Positions 1-8,024 of a stretch of DNA of 15,537 nucleotides are shown here, in pieces; positions within the stretch are counted from its first letter, which is position 1, and each line of letters starts with the position of its first letter. Under the pieces are notes generated by a model. It was not told the DNA's origin. It did no database searches and worked only from the letters and a program-made list of their open reading frames with translations. A program made the translations under genes and the position numbers. Source of the stretch: Verrucomicrobiales bacterium (GTDB lineage Bacteria; Verrucomicrobiota; Verrucomicrobiia; Methylacidiphilales; JAAUTS01); assembly GCA_031279715.1 (NCBI GenBank), contig JAITHY010000046.1, positions 1 through 15,537 on the forward strand. The letters run 5' to 3'.

Positions 1-654
1 GCGTGGCGCCGCCAGGTGTCCATTCCGCTGACGGTCAAGACGCGCGTCGGGTTCGCTGACGCCGACGGGTTTGAGGACATTTTGCAAATTTACGCCAGCT
101 GCGGGATTGATGCGCTGACGGTGCACGGGCGCACGGTCAGGGAGATGTATCGCAGCGCGGTGCATTTTGAGCTCATCGCCAAAGCGGCGCGGGTGATGCC
201 TTGTCCGGTCATCGCCAACGGCAACATCATCAGCGCGCGCATCGCGGCTGACATTCAGCGGCAGACTGGCGCGGCGGGCTTGATGATTGGCCGCGGCTGC
301 ATCCGCAATCCGTGGATTTTCACGCAAATCCGCGAACTGTACGCTGACGGAGCAGTCCGCACCCGGCCGACATTGCGCAACCTCCGCGAATACATCGACG
401 TCCTCTGGCATGAAACCAAGCCCGCCGGATTCACGGAAAAATTGCAAGTCGCCAAGATGAAAAAATACCTGAATTTCATCGCGCAGCATATCGACGCTGA
501 CAATGCGTTCGTTCATCAAATCCGCCGCGCTGACAGTGAGCAAAGCTTTTTCCAAACCTGCGACAAATTTCTAAACAACGACGCTTTTTTTGACTCCGAG
601 ACGCCGGACAAGGCGCTGGCCAACGCCGGCAATCCGCGCATTGATTGTTATTAA
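1..654 (+). CDS. tRNA-dihydrouridine synthase, 3' part (5' end outside window)
   Basis: This is the C-terminal 217 residues of a Dus-family flavoenzyme, which reduces specific uridines in the tRNA D-loop to dihydrouridine using FMN and NADPH. The frame is open from base 1, so the GTG at 16 is probably internal and the start lies upstream. Visible family marks are a PLTVKTRVG segment (the Lys is the expected FMN contact), the HGRT motif, the IANGNI strand and GLMIGRG followed by NPWIF, which together form the phosphate-binding end of the TIM barrel. The helical C-terminal tRNA-binding domain follows. The catalytic Cys loop would be upstream and cannot be checked. The gene carries seven GCTGAC copies, all in the same orientation. 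The layout best matches the DusB/DusA-like group; the subfamily is not settled. Confidence 0.9.
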   Translation, partial: AWRRQVSIPLTVKTRVGFADADGFEDILQIYASCGIDALTVHGRTVREMYRSAVHFELIAKAARVMPCPVIANGNIISARIAADIQRQTGAAGLMIGRGCIRNPWIFTQIRELYADGAVRTRPTLRNLREYIDVLWHETKPAGFTEKLQVAKMKKYLNFIAQHIDADNAFVHQIRRADSEQSFFQTCDKFLNNDAFFDSETPDKALANAGNPRIDCY

Positions 655-710
655 GTTGCGCTGACATCCAATTGTCAACTTCCCGCCATCAACACGTCAC
701 CCGCGCCGGA

Positions 711-716
711 TAGATT
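711..716 (+). promoter_or_regulatory. Putative -10 element before the OlsB-like gene
   Basis: TAGATT at -12 to -7 relative to ATG 723, fitting TAnnnT and a leaderless start. There is no clear -35. Confidence 0.35.
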
Positions 717-722
717 TTCATC

Positions 723-1541
723 ATGGTTTCACTGCCAATCAATCATCCGTCCGCCCGCCGCTCATCGTCAGCGGGGCGCCGCTGGAATTCTTCCACCGAT
801 GAAATCCTTCTCAGCGGCGAAGTCTATGCCGTCCGCCTCGCCCGAGACCGGGACGAAATACGCCAGGCCCAGCGCCTGCGTTTCGAAATTTTCAATCTCG
901 AACTGCACGAAGGCCTGGAAAGCTCCTATCTCTCCGGTCTTGACCGCGACGATTTCGACGCCGTTTGCGAGCATCTGCTGGTCATCCACAACATCAGCCG
1001 CGAAATCGTCGGCACCTACCGGATGCAAACCGGACCCAACGCCGCCCGTCACCTCGGCTACTACAGCGCGCAGGAGTTTGACTTCACACCCTACGAATTT
1101 TACCGCCCGCAAATCGTCGAGCTTGGCCGCGCCTGCATCCACCACCAACACCGCAACCTCGCCGCGCTCAACCTGCTCTGGCGCGGCATCATCGCCTACG
1201 CGAAAAAACACGCCGCGCGCTACCTCATCGGGTGCAGCTCTCTCACCTCGCAAGATCCGCGGCTCGGCGCGACCACCTTCCGCAACCTGTTTCACCAGTT
1301 CATGGTCAGCGAGGAATTGATGACCGAGCCGCTGCCGAAGCACGCCTTCCGCCTGGAAGAAATTTACGACCAATGCCCGCCCCCGCCGCGCCTGCTGCGC
1401 GCCTACCTCAACATCGGCGCGAAAATCTGCGCCGCGCCCGCGATGGACCGCGAGTTTAAAACCATCGACTTTCTCACATTGATGGACTTGGAAAACTTGC
1501 CACCGCTGACCGCGAATCGCTATCTTAACCGGCACTCATGA
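723..1541 (+). CDS. GNAT-type N-acyltransferase, OlsB-like (ornithine-lipid first step)
   Basis: A 272-residue protein of the acyl-ACP-dependent GNAT family that includes OlsB and the 'putative hemolysin' acyltransferases. OlsB transfers a 3-hydroxyacyl chain from ACP to the alpha-amino group of ornithine, giving lyso-ornithine lipid. The fold begins near residue 35 (YAVRLARDRDEI) and runs through the RLRFEIFNLE segment, the IVGTYRMQ strand, the VELGRACIHHQHR block and YLIGCSSLTSQDP, which parallels the GCASFxGTDP segment of OlsB. The downstream gene overlaps by ATGA and encodes a PlsC-type acyltransferase, the usual OlsA partner; this is the main support for the OlsB call. The ATG at 723 has no Shine-Dalgarno site, but TAGATT sits exactly 12 to 7 bases before it. 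An acyl-amino-acid synthase with another amine acceptor is the main alternative. Confidence 0.78.
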   Translation: MVSLPINHPSARRSSSAGRRWNSSTDEILLSGEVYAVRLARDRDEIRQAQRLRFEIFNLELHEGLESSYLSGLDRDDFDAVCEHLLVIHNISREIVGTYRMQTGPNAARHLGYYSAQEFDFTPYEFYRPQIVELGRACIHHQHRNLAALNLLWRGIIAYAKKHAARYLIGCSSLTSQDPRLGATTFRNLFHQFMVSEELMTEPLPKHAFRLEEIYDQCPPPPRLLRAYLNIGAKICAAPAMDREFKTIDFLTLMDLENLPPLTANRYLNRHS

Positions 1542-2251
1542 TTTTGCGCCAAACCGGAAAATTTTTGCTGTTCGTAATATACACGCTGACCGCCAGCGTG
1601 ACCGGCTTTCTCACCCGCCGCCGCGCGGCTTGGACGCAGCGTTGGGCGCAACGTTATGCCCGCCTGCTCAACCTGACCGTCACCGTCAGCGGCGGCATCC
1701 CGCGCCGGGGCCTTGTCGCCGCCAACCATCTCGGCTACCTTGACATCCTCGTCATCGCCAGCGTCATGCCCTGCGCCTTCGTCTCCAAACACGAAGTCCG
1801 CCGCTGGCCCCTGCTCGGACGCCTCGCCACGCACGCCAACACCGTCTTCCTCAACCGCGCCCACATCCGCGACCTCGCGCCCGCCGTGGCGCAAATGAAA
1901 CACCGCCTCGCTCAAAAACTCCCGCTCGTCCTGTTCCCGGAAGGCACCAGCAGCGACGGCCTCCGCATCCTCCCTTTCCGTCCCTCCCTGCTGCAACCCG
2001 CCTGCGAACTCGCCGCCCCGCTGACCGCCACCCATCTCTCCTATCAACTCGACCGCGGCTCCGTCCCCGACGAAGTCTGTTACTGGGGTGACATGACCCT
2101 GCTCCCGCACTTGTGGAACCTGCTGGGCAAACCCGCCATCCGCGCCCAAGTCCGTTTCGCACCGCCGTCAGCGCCCGCCGGCGACCGCAAACAACTCGCC
2201 GCCCGCCTGCATGCCGAGGTGTCGCGGCTGAGCTTGAACATCCGCGAATGA
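1538..2251 (+). CDS. PlsC-type 1-acyl-glycerol-3-phosphate acyltransferase, OlsA-like
   Basis: A 237-residue lysophospholipid-type acyltransferase. With an OlsB partner such enzymes acylate the hydroxyl of the first fatty chain to complete ornithine lipid; PlsC makes phosphatidic acid by the same chemistry. The HX4D motif is NHLGYLD (His64, Asp69) and the acceptor-binding motif is FPEGTSSDG (residues 133-141), followed by a PFRPSLL segment. One N-terminal hydrophobic stretch (about residues 8-24) would hold it at the inner membrane face. The start overlaps the previous stop as ATGA, which implies translational coupling. A TVTVSGG segment near residue 50 is encoded by a GTCAGCGG signature copy. 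The gene ends 14 bases from the convergent cusA-like stop. OlsA is preferred over PlsC only because of context. Confidence 0.82.
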   Translation: MILRQTGKFLLFVIYTLTASVTGFLTRRRAAWTQRWAQRYARLLNLTVTVSGGIPRRGLVAANHLGYLDILVIASVMPCAFVSKHEVRRWPLLGRLATHANTVFLNRAHIRDLAPAVAQMKHRLAQKLPLVLFPEGTSSDGLRILPFRPSLLQPACELAAPLTATHLSYQLDRGSVPDEVCYWGDMTLLPHLWNLLGKPAIRAQVRFAPPSAPAGDRKQLAARLHAEVSRLSLNIRE

Positions 2252-2265
2252 TTCGCGGCTCATTG

Positions 2266-5200
2266 TCAGCGGCATTTGTCCACCCCAACCGAACGGCGTC
2301 GCCACAGGTAAAAAATCACCGGATACACCAGCAACTCCATCACCGCCGAGGTGACCACGCCGCCAACCATCGGCGCGGCAATGGGTTTCATCACATCAGC
2401 GCCGACGCCGGTGCTCCATAAAATCGGCAGCAAGCCGAGCAGGATGGCGCTGACAGTCATCATCTTCGGACGGATGCGTTGCACGGCGCCTTCGCGGATG
2501 GCGTCGAGCAAATCACCGACAGTGCGCATCCGTCCCGCCCGCTGACGGTCATCATAGGCGTGGTCAAGATAAAGCAGCATCACGATGCCCGTCTCGGCGT
2601 CAATGCCGGCCAGCGCGATAAGCCCGACAGCAGAGGCGACGCTGAGGTTGTAGCCGCACAACCATAACAACCAAAACGCGCCCACCAGCGAAAACGGCAC
2701 CGCCAGCAGCACGATACCCGTCTTCACCACCGACTTGGTGTTGAGATAAATCAACAGAAAAATAATCAATAGCGTAAACGGAATGATGACTGTCAGCGTC
2801 TCCTTCGCGCGCAGCAAATATTCAAACGTTCCCGCCCACTCCATGTGGTAACCCGTCGGCAGCGGCACGCCGCCCTTGATGTGCGCCGTCGCTTTTTCGA
2901 CAAAACCCGCCACATCCGGCGCGGTGCTGTCCACCGTCACGAAATTCACCAGCCGCCCGTTCTCGCTTCGCAACATCGCGGGACCGAAGTTGTAACGAAG
3001 TTCCGCCACCGCTGACAGGGGCACCTTCGCGCCCGACGGCGTGGTGATCAAAATCTGCCGCAACGCCGCGATGTCGTTGCGAAAATCCGGCGCGTAACGC
3101 ACCGCCACCGGATAACGCTCGCGCCCCTCCACCGTCATCGTCAGCGTGTTGCCGCCGATGGCCATCTCCACCGCGTCGTTCACATCCTCGACGCCCAGCC
3201 CGTACCGCGCCAGCGACTCACGGTCAGCGGTAATGTCAAGGTAACGCCCGCCCGTGATGCGTTCCGCATACGCGCTCCGCACACCGGGAAAACTCGCCAA
3301 ACTGCGCTCAATCTCCTCGCCCAGCCGGTTCAACTCATCCAAATCCCCGCCGTAAATTTTGATGCCGAGGTTCGAGCGAAATCCCGTGCTCAACATCTGC
3401 GTCCGCGTCTGAATCGGCATCCAAAACACATTGCCCATCCCCGGCGTTTTGAGCGCCCCGTCCATCTCCGCCAGCAGCGAATCCCACGTCACCCCCGCCC
3501 GCCACTGCCCGCTCGGCTTGAGTTGTATGACCGTCTCGAACATCGACAGCGGCGCGGGGTCGGTCGCCGTCTCCGCCTGTCCCGCCTTGCCGAACACCGT
3601 CAGCACTTCGGGAATTTTCATGATAATCCGATCCTGCCAGTTCAACACCCGGGACGCCTCGCTGACCGCCATCCCCGGCACCGCCGTCGGCATGTACAAC
3701 ACCGATCCCTCGTTCAGCGGCGGCATGAACTCCGAGCCGAGTTTCGCCAGCGGATACCATGTTGACGCCAGCACCAGCGCCGTCACCGTCAGCGTCGCCC
3801 AGCGGAAACGCAGCACCCCCTCCACCGCCGGACGGTACAGCGTCATCAACAGCCGGTTCACCGGATTCGCCCGCTCCGGCTTGATTTTTCCGCGCACCAG
3901 CCACGTCATCAACACCGGCGCCAGCGTCACCGACAGCAGCGCCGCGAACAGCATCGCAAACGTCTTCGTGAACGCCAGCGGCTGAAACAACCGCCCCTCC
4001 TGCGCCCCCAGGCTGAAAATCGGCGCGAACGAAACCGTGATCACCAGCAGCGAGAAAAACAGCGGACGCCCGACTTCCCGCGCCGCCCGCAAAATAATCT
4101 CGCGCCGCCGCTCCCCGCTGACCCCGCCGTCAGCGGCGTGCTCCAGCCGCTTGTGCGCGTTTTCAATCATCACAATCGCCGCGTCAATCATCGCGCCGAT
4201 GGCGATGGCGATGCCGCCCAGCGACATGAGATTCGCCGTCAGATGAAATTGCTGAAACGGAATAAATGACATTGTTATCGCCACCGGCAGCAGCATCACC
4301 GCCACCAGCGCGCTCCGCAAATGCCACAGAAACACCACGCACACGAGGCTGACAATGACGCACTCCTCGACCAACTTCCACGTCAGCGTGTCAATCGACC
4401 GCTCAATCAACTCCGCGCGGTCATACACCGGCACAACTTTCACGCCCGTCGGCAGCGACGTCTCCAGGCTCCGCAACTTCGCCCGCACCGCCTTGCTCAC
4501 TGTCAGCGCGTTCTCCCCGTGGCGCATGATGACAATCCCGCCCACCGTTTCCCCGCGGCCGTTGAACTCCGCGATGCCCTGCCGCATGTCCCCGCTGACC
4601 GTGACCGTCCCCAGTTGCCGCACCAGCACCGGATTCCCGCCCGCGTCCGCCTTCACCGCGACCCGCTCAATGTCAGCGGCGGACTTGAAATATCCCCGCC
4701 CCCGCACATAAAATTCCGTGTTGGCAACCTCCACCGTTTTTCCCCCGCTGTCGCGGTTGTTGCGCCGCACCGCGTCCGCCACCTCGCGCAACGACACGTC
4801 ATAGGTCACCAGCTTGTTCGGATCAAGATTGACTTGATATTGCCGCGTGAATCCGCCGACCGTCGCCACCTCCGCCACCCCGTTCACCGCCCCCAGCGCA
4901 TACCGCAACGTCCAGTCCTGAAACGCCCGCAACGACGCCAAATCCTGTTTCCCGGACTCATCCACCAGCGCGTACTGAAACACCCACCCCACGCTGCTCG
5001 CGTCCGGCCCAATCTGCGGATTCACCCCGTCCGGCAACACCCCGCGCGCCTGGTTCAAGTACTCCACCACACGGCTGCGCGCCCAATAAATATCCGTCCC
5101 GTCCTCAAAAATCACATACACGAACGACTTGCCGAAAATGGATTCCCCGCGCACAAATTTCACCTTCGGCGCCGAGATGAACAGCGACGAAATCGGATAA

Positions 5201-5457
5201 GTCACCTGGTCCTCGATGAGCGTCGGACTCCGCCCCTCCCAGTTGGTATAAACAATCACCTGCGTATCCGACAAATCGGGAATCGCGTCCAACGGCGTCC
5301 GCATCAGCGACCATCCCCCCAACGCCACGCCGATGACGACAAGGAGGCACACCAGCAACGGATTCCGCCCGCTCCACACCGTCAGCCGTTCAACCAAAGT
5401 CAGCGATTCCCTTTCATTCACGCCGAATGAAACGCCGCTGACGGTCAAATCCCTCAA
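2266..5457 (-). CDS. CusA/CzcA-family RND heavy-metal efflux pump, Cu(I)/Ag(I) type
   Basis: An inner-membrane proton-driven RND transporter of about 1,050-1,063 residues, close to E. coli CusA in length. The sequence shows one N-terminal TM helix (about 33-50), a periplasmic pore domain, the TM block with GAMIDAAIVMIENAHK (Asp425 is the likely proton-relay residue), a second porter domain and a second TM block. The three methionines that relay Cu(I)/Ag(I) in CusA (573, 623, 672) have counterparts at 589, 639 and 688 in YMP, PLSM and TQMLSTG contexts, with identical 50 and 49 residue spacing. This supports a monovalent-metal substrate rather than Co/Zn/Cd. No ATG is near the N-terminus: candidates are TTG at 5457, TTG at 5448 and GTG at 5421. 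The GTG would leave a signature copy in the spacer and give 1,051 residues. No CusB or CusC gene is in view. The stop TGA lies inside a CGCTGAC copy. Confidence 0.93.
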   Translation of the reverse strand: MRDLTVSGVSFGVNERESLTLVERLTVWSGRNPLLVCLLVVIGVALGGWSLMRTPLDAIPDLSDTQVIVYTNWEGRSPTLIEDQVTYPISSLFISAPKVKFVRGESIFGKSFVYVIFEDGTDIYWARSRVVEYLNQARGVLPDGVNPQIGPDASSVGWVFQYALVDESGKQDLASLRAFQDWTLRYALGAVNGVAEVATVGGFTRQYQVNLDPNKLVTYDVSLREVADAVRRNNRDSGGKTVEVANTEFYVRGRGYFKSAADIERVAVKADAGGNPVLVRQLGTVTVSGDMRQGIAEFNGRGETVGGIVIMRHGENALTVSKAVRAKLRSLETSLPTGVKVVPVYDRAELIERSIDTLTWKLVEECVIVSLVCVVFLWHLRSALVAVMLLPVAITMSFIPFQQFHLTANLMSLGGIAIAIGAMIDAAIVMIENAHKRLEHAADGGVSGERRREIILRAAREVGRPLFFSLLVITVSFAPIFSLGAQEGRLFQPLAFTKTFAMLFAALLSVTLAPVLMTWLVRGKIKPERANPVNRLLMTLYRPAVEGVLRFRWATLTVTALVLASTWYPLAKLGSEFMPPLNEGSVLYMPTAVPGMAVSEASRVLNWQDRIIMKIPEVLTVFGKAGQAETATDPAPLSMFETVIQLKPSGQWRAGVTWDSLLAEMDGALKTPGMGNVFWMPIQTRTQMLSTGFRSNLGIKIYGGDLDELNRLGEEIERSLASFPGVRSAYAERITGGRYLDITADRESLARYGLGVEDVNDAVEMAIGGNTLTMTVEGRERYPVAVRYAPDFRNDIAALRQILITTPSGAKVPLSAVAELRYNFGPAMLRSENGRLVNFVTVDSTAPDVAGFVEKATAHIKGGVPLPTGYHMEWAGTFEYLLRAKETLTVIIPFTLLIIFLLIYLNTKSVVKTGIVLLAVPFSLVGAFWLLWLCGYNLSVASAVGLIALAGIDAETGIVMLLYLDHAYDDRQRAGRMRTVGDLLDAIREGAVQRIRPKMMTVSAILLGLLPILWSTGVGADVMKPIAAPMVGGVVTSAVMELLVYPVIFYLWRRRSVGVDKCR
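4115..4136. repeat. Inverted signature pair inside the metal-pump gene
   Basis: CCGCTGAC and GTCAGCGG are separated by CCCGCC, giving a perfect 8-bp stem. It lies in the variable loop between the TM helix carrying the proton-relay Asp and the next helix, where the protein reads ADGGVSGER. Confidence 0.8.
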
Positions 5458-5500
5458 AGTTTTTGCTTTTCAATTTCACGCCGCTGACCATCATAGTGGC

Positions 5501-6016
5501 ATGAAAACAATCCATGCCATCCTTGTTTTGGGTTTCTCCGTCATCCTCAGCGCGCGGGCGGACGCCGCAATCGCCGACTCGCTCAACGGCAAACTGGTCA
5601 CCGCGCAAGGCAAACGCTTCGCCGCCTACGACGCCAAACAACTGGCGGAGACCAAATATTTTGCCATCTATTTTTCCGCGCATTGGTGCCCGCCCTGCCG
5701 TGAGTTTACGCCAAAATTGGTTGAGTTTTATAATCGCCTCAAACCGCGGCATCCCGAATTCGAGTTGATTTTCATGAGTCGCGACAACAGCGAAAACGCG
5801 ATGCGTGACTATATGACCGGCGACCAAATGCCCTGGCCGGCGGTGAAGTTCAACCGCGTTGCCGATATCAAAAAACTGGGTCAATACGCGGGCAAAGGCA
5901 TCCCGTGCCTGGTATTTATCAACGCTGACGGCGAGGTTTTGTCCGACTCCTACGTTGACGGCAAATACGCCGGACCGAACAAAGTGTTGCGTGACATCGA
6001 GGCAACCTTGAAATAA
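5501..6016 (+). CDS. Secreted thioredoxin-like (nucleoredoxin/TlpA-like) disulfide reductase
   Basis: A 171-residue exported thioredoxin-fold protein. The first 22 residues form a signal peptide (MKTIHAILVLGF..., hydrophobic core, cleavage probably after ADA). The active site is FSAHWCPPCREFTPKL with both cysteines present, so it should be redox-active in the periplasm. The EFELIFMSRDNSENAM strand-turn and the GKGIPCLVFIN segment with the cis-proline loop match the nucleoredoxin/tryparedoxin-like group. It starts 43 bases from the outermost start of the divergent metal pump. Helping cope with copper-induced disulfide stress is therefore possible, but only inferred from position. There is no Shine-Dalgarno site; CATCAT sits at -12 to -7. 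Longer in-frame starts upstream would run into the pump gene and lose the signal peptide, so ATG 5501 is chosen. Confidence 0.87.
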   Translation: MKTIHAILVLGFSVILSARADAAIADSLNGKLVTAQGKRFAAYDAKQLAETKYFAIYFSAHWCPPCREFTPKLVEFYNRLKPRHPEFELIFMSRDNSENAMRDYMTGDQMPWPAVKFNRVADIKKLGQYAGKGIPCLVFINADGEVLSDSYVDGKYAGPNKVLRDIEATLK

Positions 6017-6019
6017 TCA

Positions 6020-6715
6020 TCAGCGCGCCGCGACAAAAGCGTCCATCACACGGCCGAAAATTTCCTCCGACGCGGCGGCGTGACGCTCAGCGGCGGAGCG
6101 GATTTCCGTCTCGCTCTGAATCCACGGGCCGCTAAGCTTGAAGTCGGCGCGGCAATCCTCAATCATCGCGCCGATGTCACCCGGGCCAACTTCCAAATGA
6201 AATTGCAGCGCGAGAATTTGCCCGCCGTAACTGAACGCCTGGTGCGGACACGCCGCGCTGGACGCCAGCAACGCCGCGCCCGTTGGCAAGTCAAAATTAT
6301 CGCCGTGCCAGTGCAACACCCGCTGACCGTCAGCCAGCGCTGACAAGGGCGAACTCGTGCCGGTGAGCGTCAGCGGATGCCAGCCGATTTCGTGAAAAGG
6401 ATTTTGATGCACGCGCCCGCCGAGAACGTCAGCGAGCACCTGCGCCCCGTGGCAAAAACCCACCACCTTGCCGCCGCGCGCGAGAAATTTTTCCACCCAC
6501 CGCCGCTGTTCCAGCAAACACGGAAAATCGCGGTACTGGTACACATTCGCCGCGCAACCCATGATGAACAGCGCGTCAAAGTCACTGTCAGCGGGCGGCG
6601 GCGGCTCGCCGAGATTGAAACGGGTGACCGTCAGCGAGTGCCCGCGCCGCGCCGCCCAGCGCCTGGGATTGCCGCACCCTTCGCGCGGGAGATGTTGAAA
6701 AACGTGAAATTTCAC
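6020..6715 (-). CDS. Class I glutamine amidotransferase-like protein (GMP-synthase-type domain alone)
   Basis: A 231-residue stand-alone class I GATase. The nucleophile elbow is GFCHGAQ (Cys88) and the His/Glu pair lies in LQFHLEVGP (His173, Glu175), so the catalytic triad is complete. The oxyanion-side segment is IMGCAANVYQ rather than the usual GGPMSV, a mild departure. Stand-alone members of this group include gamma-glutamyl-conjugate hydrolases and proteins of unknown substrate, so no precise reaction is claimed. The start is GTG at 6715, inside a perfect 14-bp palindrome. The stop faces the thioredoxin-like stop three bases away. The gene holds eight GCTGAC/GTCAGC copies, among the densest stretches of the window. 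Confidence 0.85.
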   Translation of the reverse strand: MKFHVFQHLPREGCGNPRRWAARRGHSLTVTRFNLGEPPPPADSDFDALFIMGCAANVYQYRDFPCLLEQRRWVEKFLARGGKVVGFCHGAQVLADVLGGRVHQNPFHEIGWHPLTLTGTSSPLSALADGQRVLHWHGDNFDLPTGAALLASSAACPHQAFSYGGQILALQFHLEVGPGDIGAMIEDCRADFKLSGPWIQSETEIRSAAERHAAASEEIFGRVMDAFVAAR

Positions 6716-6773
6716 GCTGACAGTGAAGCAGGTTTTGCGCCAAAAATAAATTTCATTAACGCCGGGGATTATT

Positions 6774-6779
6774 TACAAT
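6774..6779 (+). promoter_or_regulatory. Putative -10 element before the MIF-like gene
   Basis: TACAAT at -12 to -7 relative to ATG 6786, five of six matches to TATAAT. TTTCAT lies 17 bases upstream as a weak -35. Confidence 0.42.
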
Positions 6780-6785
6780 AGCGCC

Positions 6786-7130
6786 ATGCCTGTTTTGAAA
6801 ATCACCACCAACGTCACCGTCAGCGCCGCTGACAAAAAGGAATTGCTCAAAGCCGCCTCGCGGCTCGCGGCGAAGGAACTTGGCAAACCGGAAAGCTACG
6901 TCATGGTCAGCGTCAGCGACGGCGCCTCGCTGATGTTCAGCGGCAACGACCAGCCCGCCGCGTTCGTCGAATTGTTCAGCCTCGGCCTGCCGGATGACCA
7001 AGCGCCGCGACTGTCAGCGATGGTCAGCGGCCTGTTGAAAGAATCGCTCGGCATAGACCCGCGCCGCGTCTATATCAAAATGTCCGACCATCCCGCGAAT
7101 TTGTGGGGGTGGAACGGGGAGATGTTTTAA
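6786..7130 (+). CDS. MIF-like tautomerase
   Basis: A 114-residue protein of the macrophage migration inhibitory factor / D-dopachrome tautomerase family. Pro2 would become the N-terminal catalytic proline after Met removal (MPVLKITTNV). The GKPESYVMVSV segment carries the conserved active-site Lys and strand. ELFSLGLPDD matches the family's S(I/L)G region, and the C-terminal NLWGWNGEMF matches the NxGWN tail. The CxxC of human MIF is absent. The length equals the family's. Bacterial members probably act as keto-enol tautomerases on unknown substrates. There is no Shine-Dalgarno site; TACAAT lies exactly at -12 to -7, suggesting a leaderless message. Six signature hexamers fall within its 345 bases. 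Confidence 0.9.
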   Translation: MPVLKITTNVTVSAADKKELLKAASRLAAKELGKPESYVMVSVSDGASLMFSGNDQPAAFVELFSLGLPDDQAPRLSAMVSGLLKESLGIDPRRVYIKMSDHPANLWGWNGEMF

Positions 7131-7145
7131 GGTAGCGACAGAAAT

Positions 7146-7715
7146 TCAATCGCCGACTCGGAACAGCCACTCACCGTCAGCGGCTTGGCAGAACCGCAGG
7201 CGGTAAGTGCTGGTTTTTCCGTCGCTTTTCCTGACGATGATTTTCACGGGATAAATTTTTGTGTTCGCCGGCACTCGGCGCCATATGTTCATTGTGTCGA
7301 GGAGAGACGCGCCGTCAGTGTCGGTTCCGGTCATTTGGTCCGTCATTCGCTCTTGAAACTCCAGCGTCATAAACAAGTTGGTGTCGCCCACGGTTACCAT
7401 CCTGTCGCCATAAACAATTTCCATGCCTCGTTCCATGTCCGCGAATTTTCTTTCAAACTCCGCCGTGTCGAAGCCGTCCGTCAGCGACTTCGATGACGTT
7501 GCCGCGTCGTATTTCATGTGCACCTTCAGCACATTTTTCACCACATCGGAACTCGGCGCGCCGCGCGGCACGCTGACGGTGGACGCCGCGGTTTGCTGAC
7601 GTGCTGCGGGCGGGCGCGTGGCGCGCGGATTCCACAGAGTTAAAGCCAGCACCAGCCCCGCGGCACTCAAGAATAAGAGTAACAAGAATAGTATCCAGCT
7701 CGTGACGCCCACCAA
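7146..7715 (-). CDS. Membrane-anchored hypothetical protein, last gene of the accessory cluster
   Basis: A protein of about 188 residues of unknown function. A single N-terminal TM helix (about residues 6-27) is followed by a Pro/Ala/Thr-rich linker and a globular C-terminal domain, predicted to lie outside the membrane. Near its end it reads IYPVKIIVRKSDG and then RFCQAADGEWLF. The secreted protein encoded at 8635-9453 has IYPVRVTVSKDEK and WFCKDSFGDW in the same order, so the two look like distant relatives (seen by eye, not tested). No ATG is available: TTG 7715 or GTG 7712 is the start. It begins 12 bases after the preceding stop on the same strand, which indicates one transcription unit. 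Confidence 0.68.
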   Translation of the reverse strand: MVGVTSWILFLLLLFLSAAGLVLALTLWNPRATRPPAARQQTAASTVSVPRGAPSSDVVKNVLKVHMKYDAATSSKSLTDGFDTAEFERKFADMERGMEIVYGDRMVTVGDTNLFMTLEFQERMTDQMTGTDTDGASLLDTMNIWRRVPANTKIYPVKIIVRKSDGKTSTYRLRFCQAADGEWLFRVGD

Positions 7716-7727
7716 CAGCGGCTTGAG

Positions 7728-8024
7728 TCAGCCACGGCGGGAATAATTGTTGTGCAAAACATTTTCTACGTAATGAATTTGTTTTCTGCCGCTGGTCAAA
7801 TACCAGACCACGGACAGCGCAAGCGCGACAAACCATATGAACAGCAAACTGATGGACATCAATAAAGCGGACAGCAAAACCATGACGCTGATGTTGAGCA
7901 GCCAGATTTTAGTTGCCGTCGCCTCGCTTTGCTTGCCAAGTGTCTGCCAATTTTTAAATGCAAATAAACGCCAAAAATCGGGCTGAAAAGAAAACTCCAG
8001 GCTATTGCCGCGCTTGGATTTCAC
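7728..8024 (-). CDS. Small membrane protein coupled to the GYF_2 gene
   Basis: A 98-residue protein of unknown function. A basic, cytosol-like N-terminus (KSKRGNS) and an NWQTLGKQSEATATKIW segment precede about 37 strongly hydrophobic residues, enough for two short TM helices. A polar basic tail ending NNYSRRG follows. The chosen GTG start overlaps the upstream TGA as GTGA, a classical coupling overlap; reading further upstream in this frame would overlap the GYF_2 gene by more than 100 bases. GYF_2 proteins often carry a proline-rich linker and a C-terminal TM region in one chain. This gene and its neighbour may therefore be the two halves of such a protein, split naturally or by a frameshift. 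Confidence 0.6.
   Translation of the reverse strand: MKSKRGNSLEFSFQPDFWRLFAFKNWQTLGKQSEATATKIWLLNISVMVLLSALLMSISLLFIWFVALALSVVWYLTSGRKQIHYVENVLHNNYSRRG

Noticed and set aside
768..1535. Minus-strand frame (255 codons) opposite the OlsB-like gene
   Set aside because: Ala/Val/Gly-rich antisense shadow typical of GC-rich DNA, opposite a gene with recognisable acyltransferase motifs.
4321..5430. Plus-strand frame (369 codons) opposite the metal-pump gene
   Set aside because: It is His/Arg/Pro-rich and has no domain pattern, whereas the minus strand encodes a full RND transporter.
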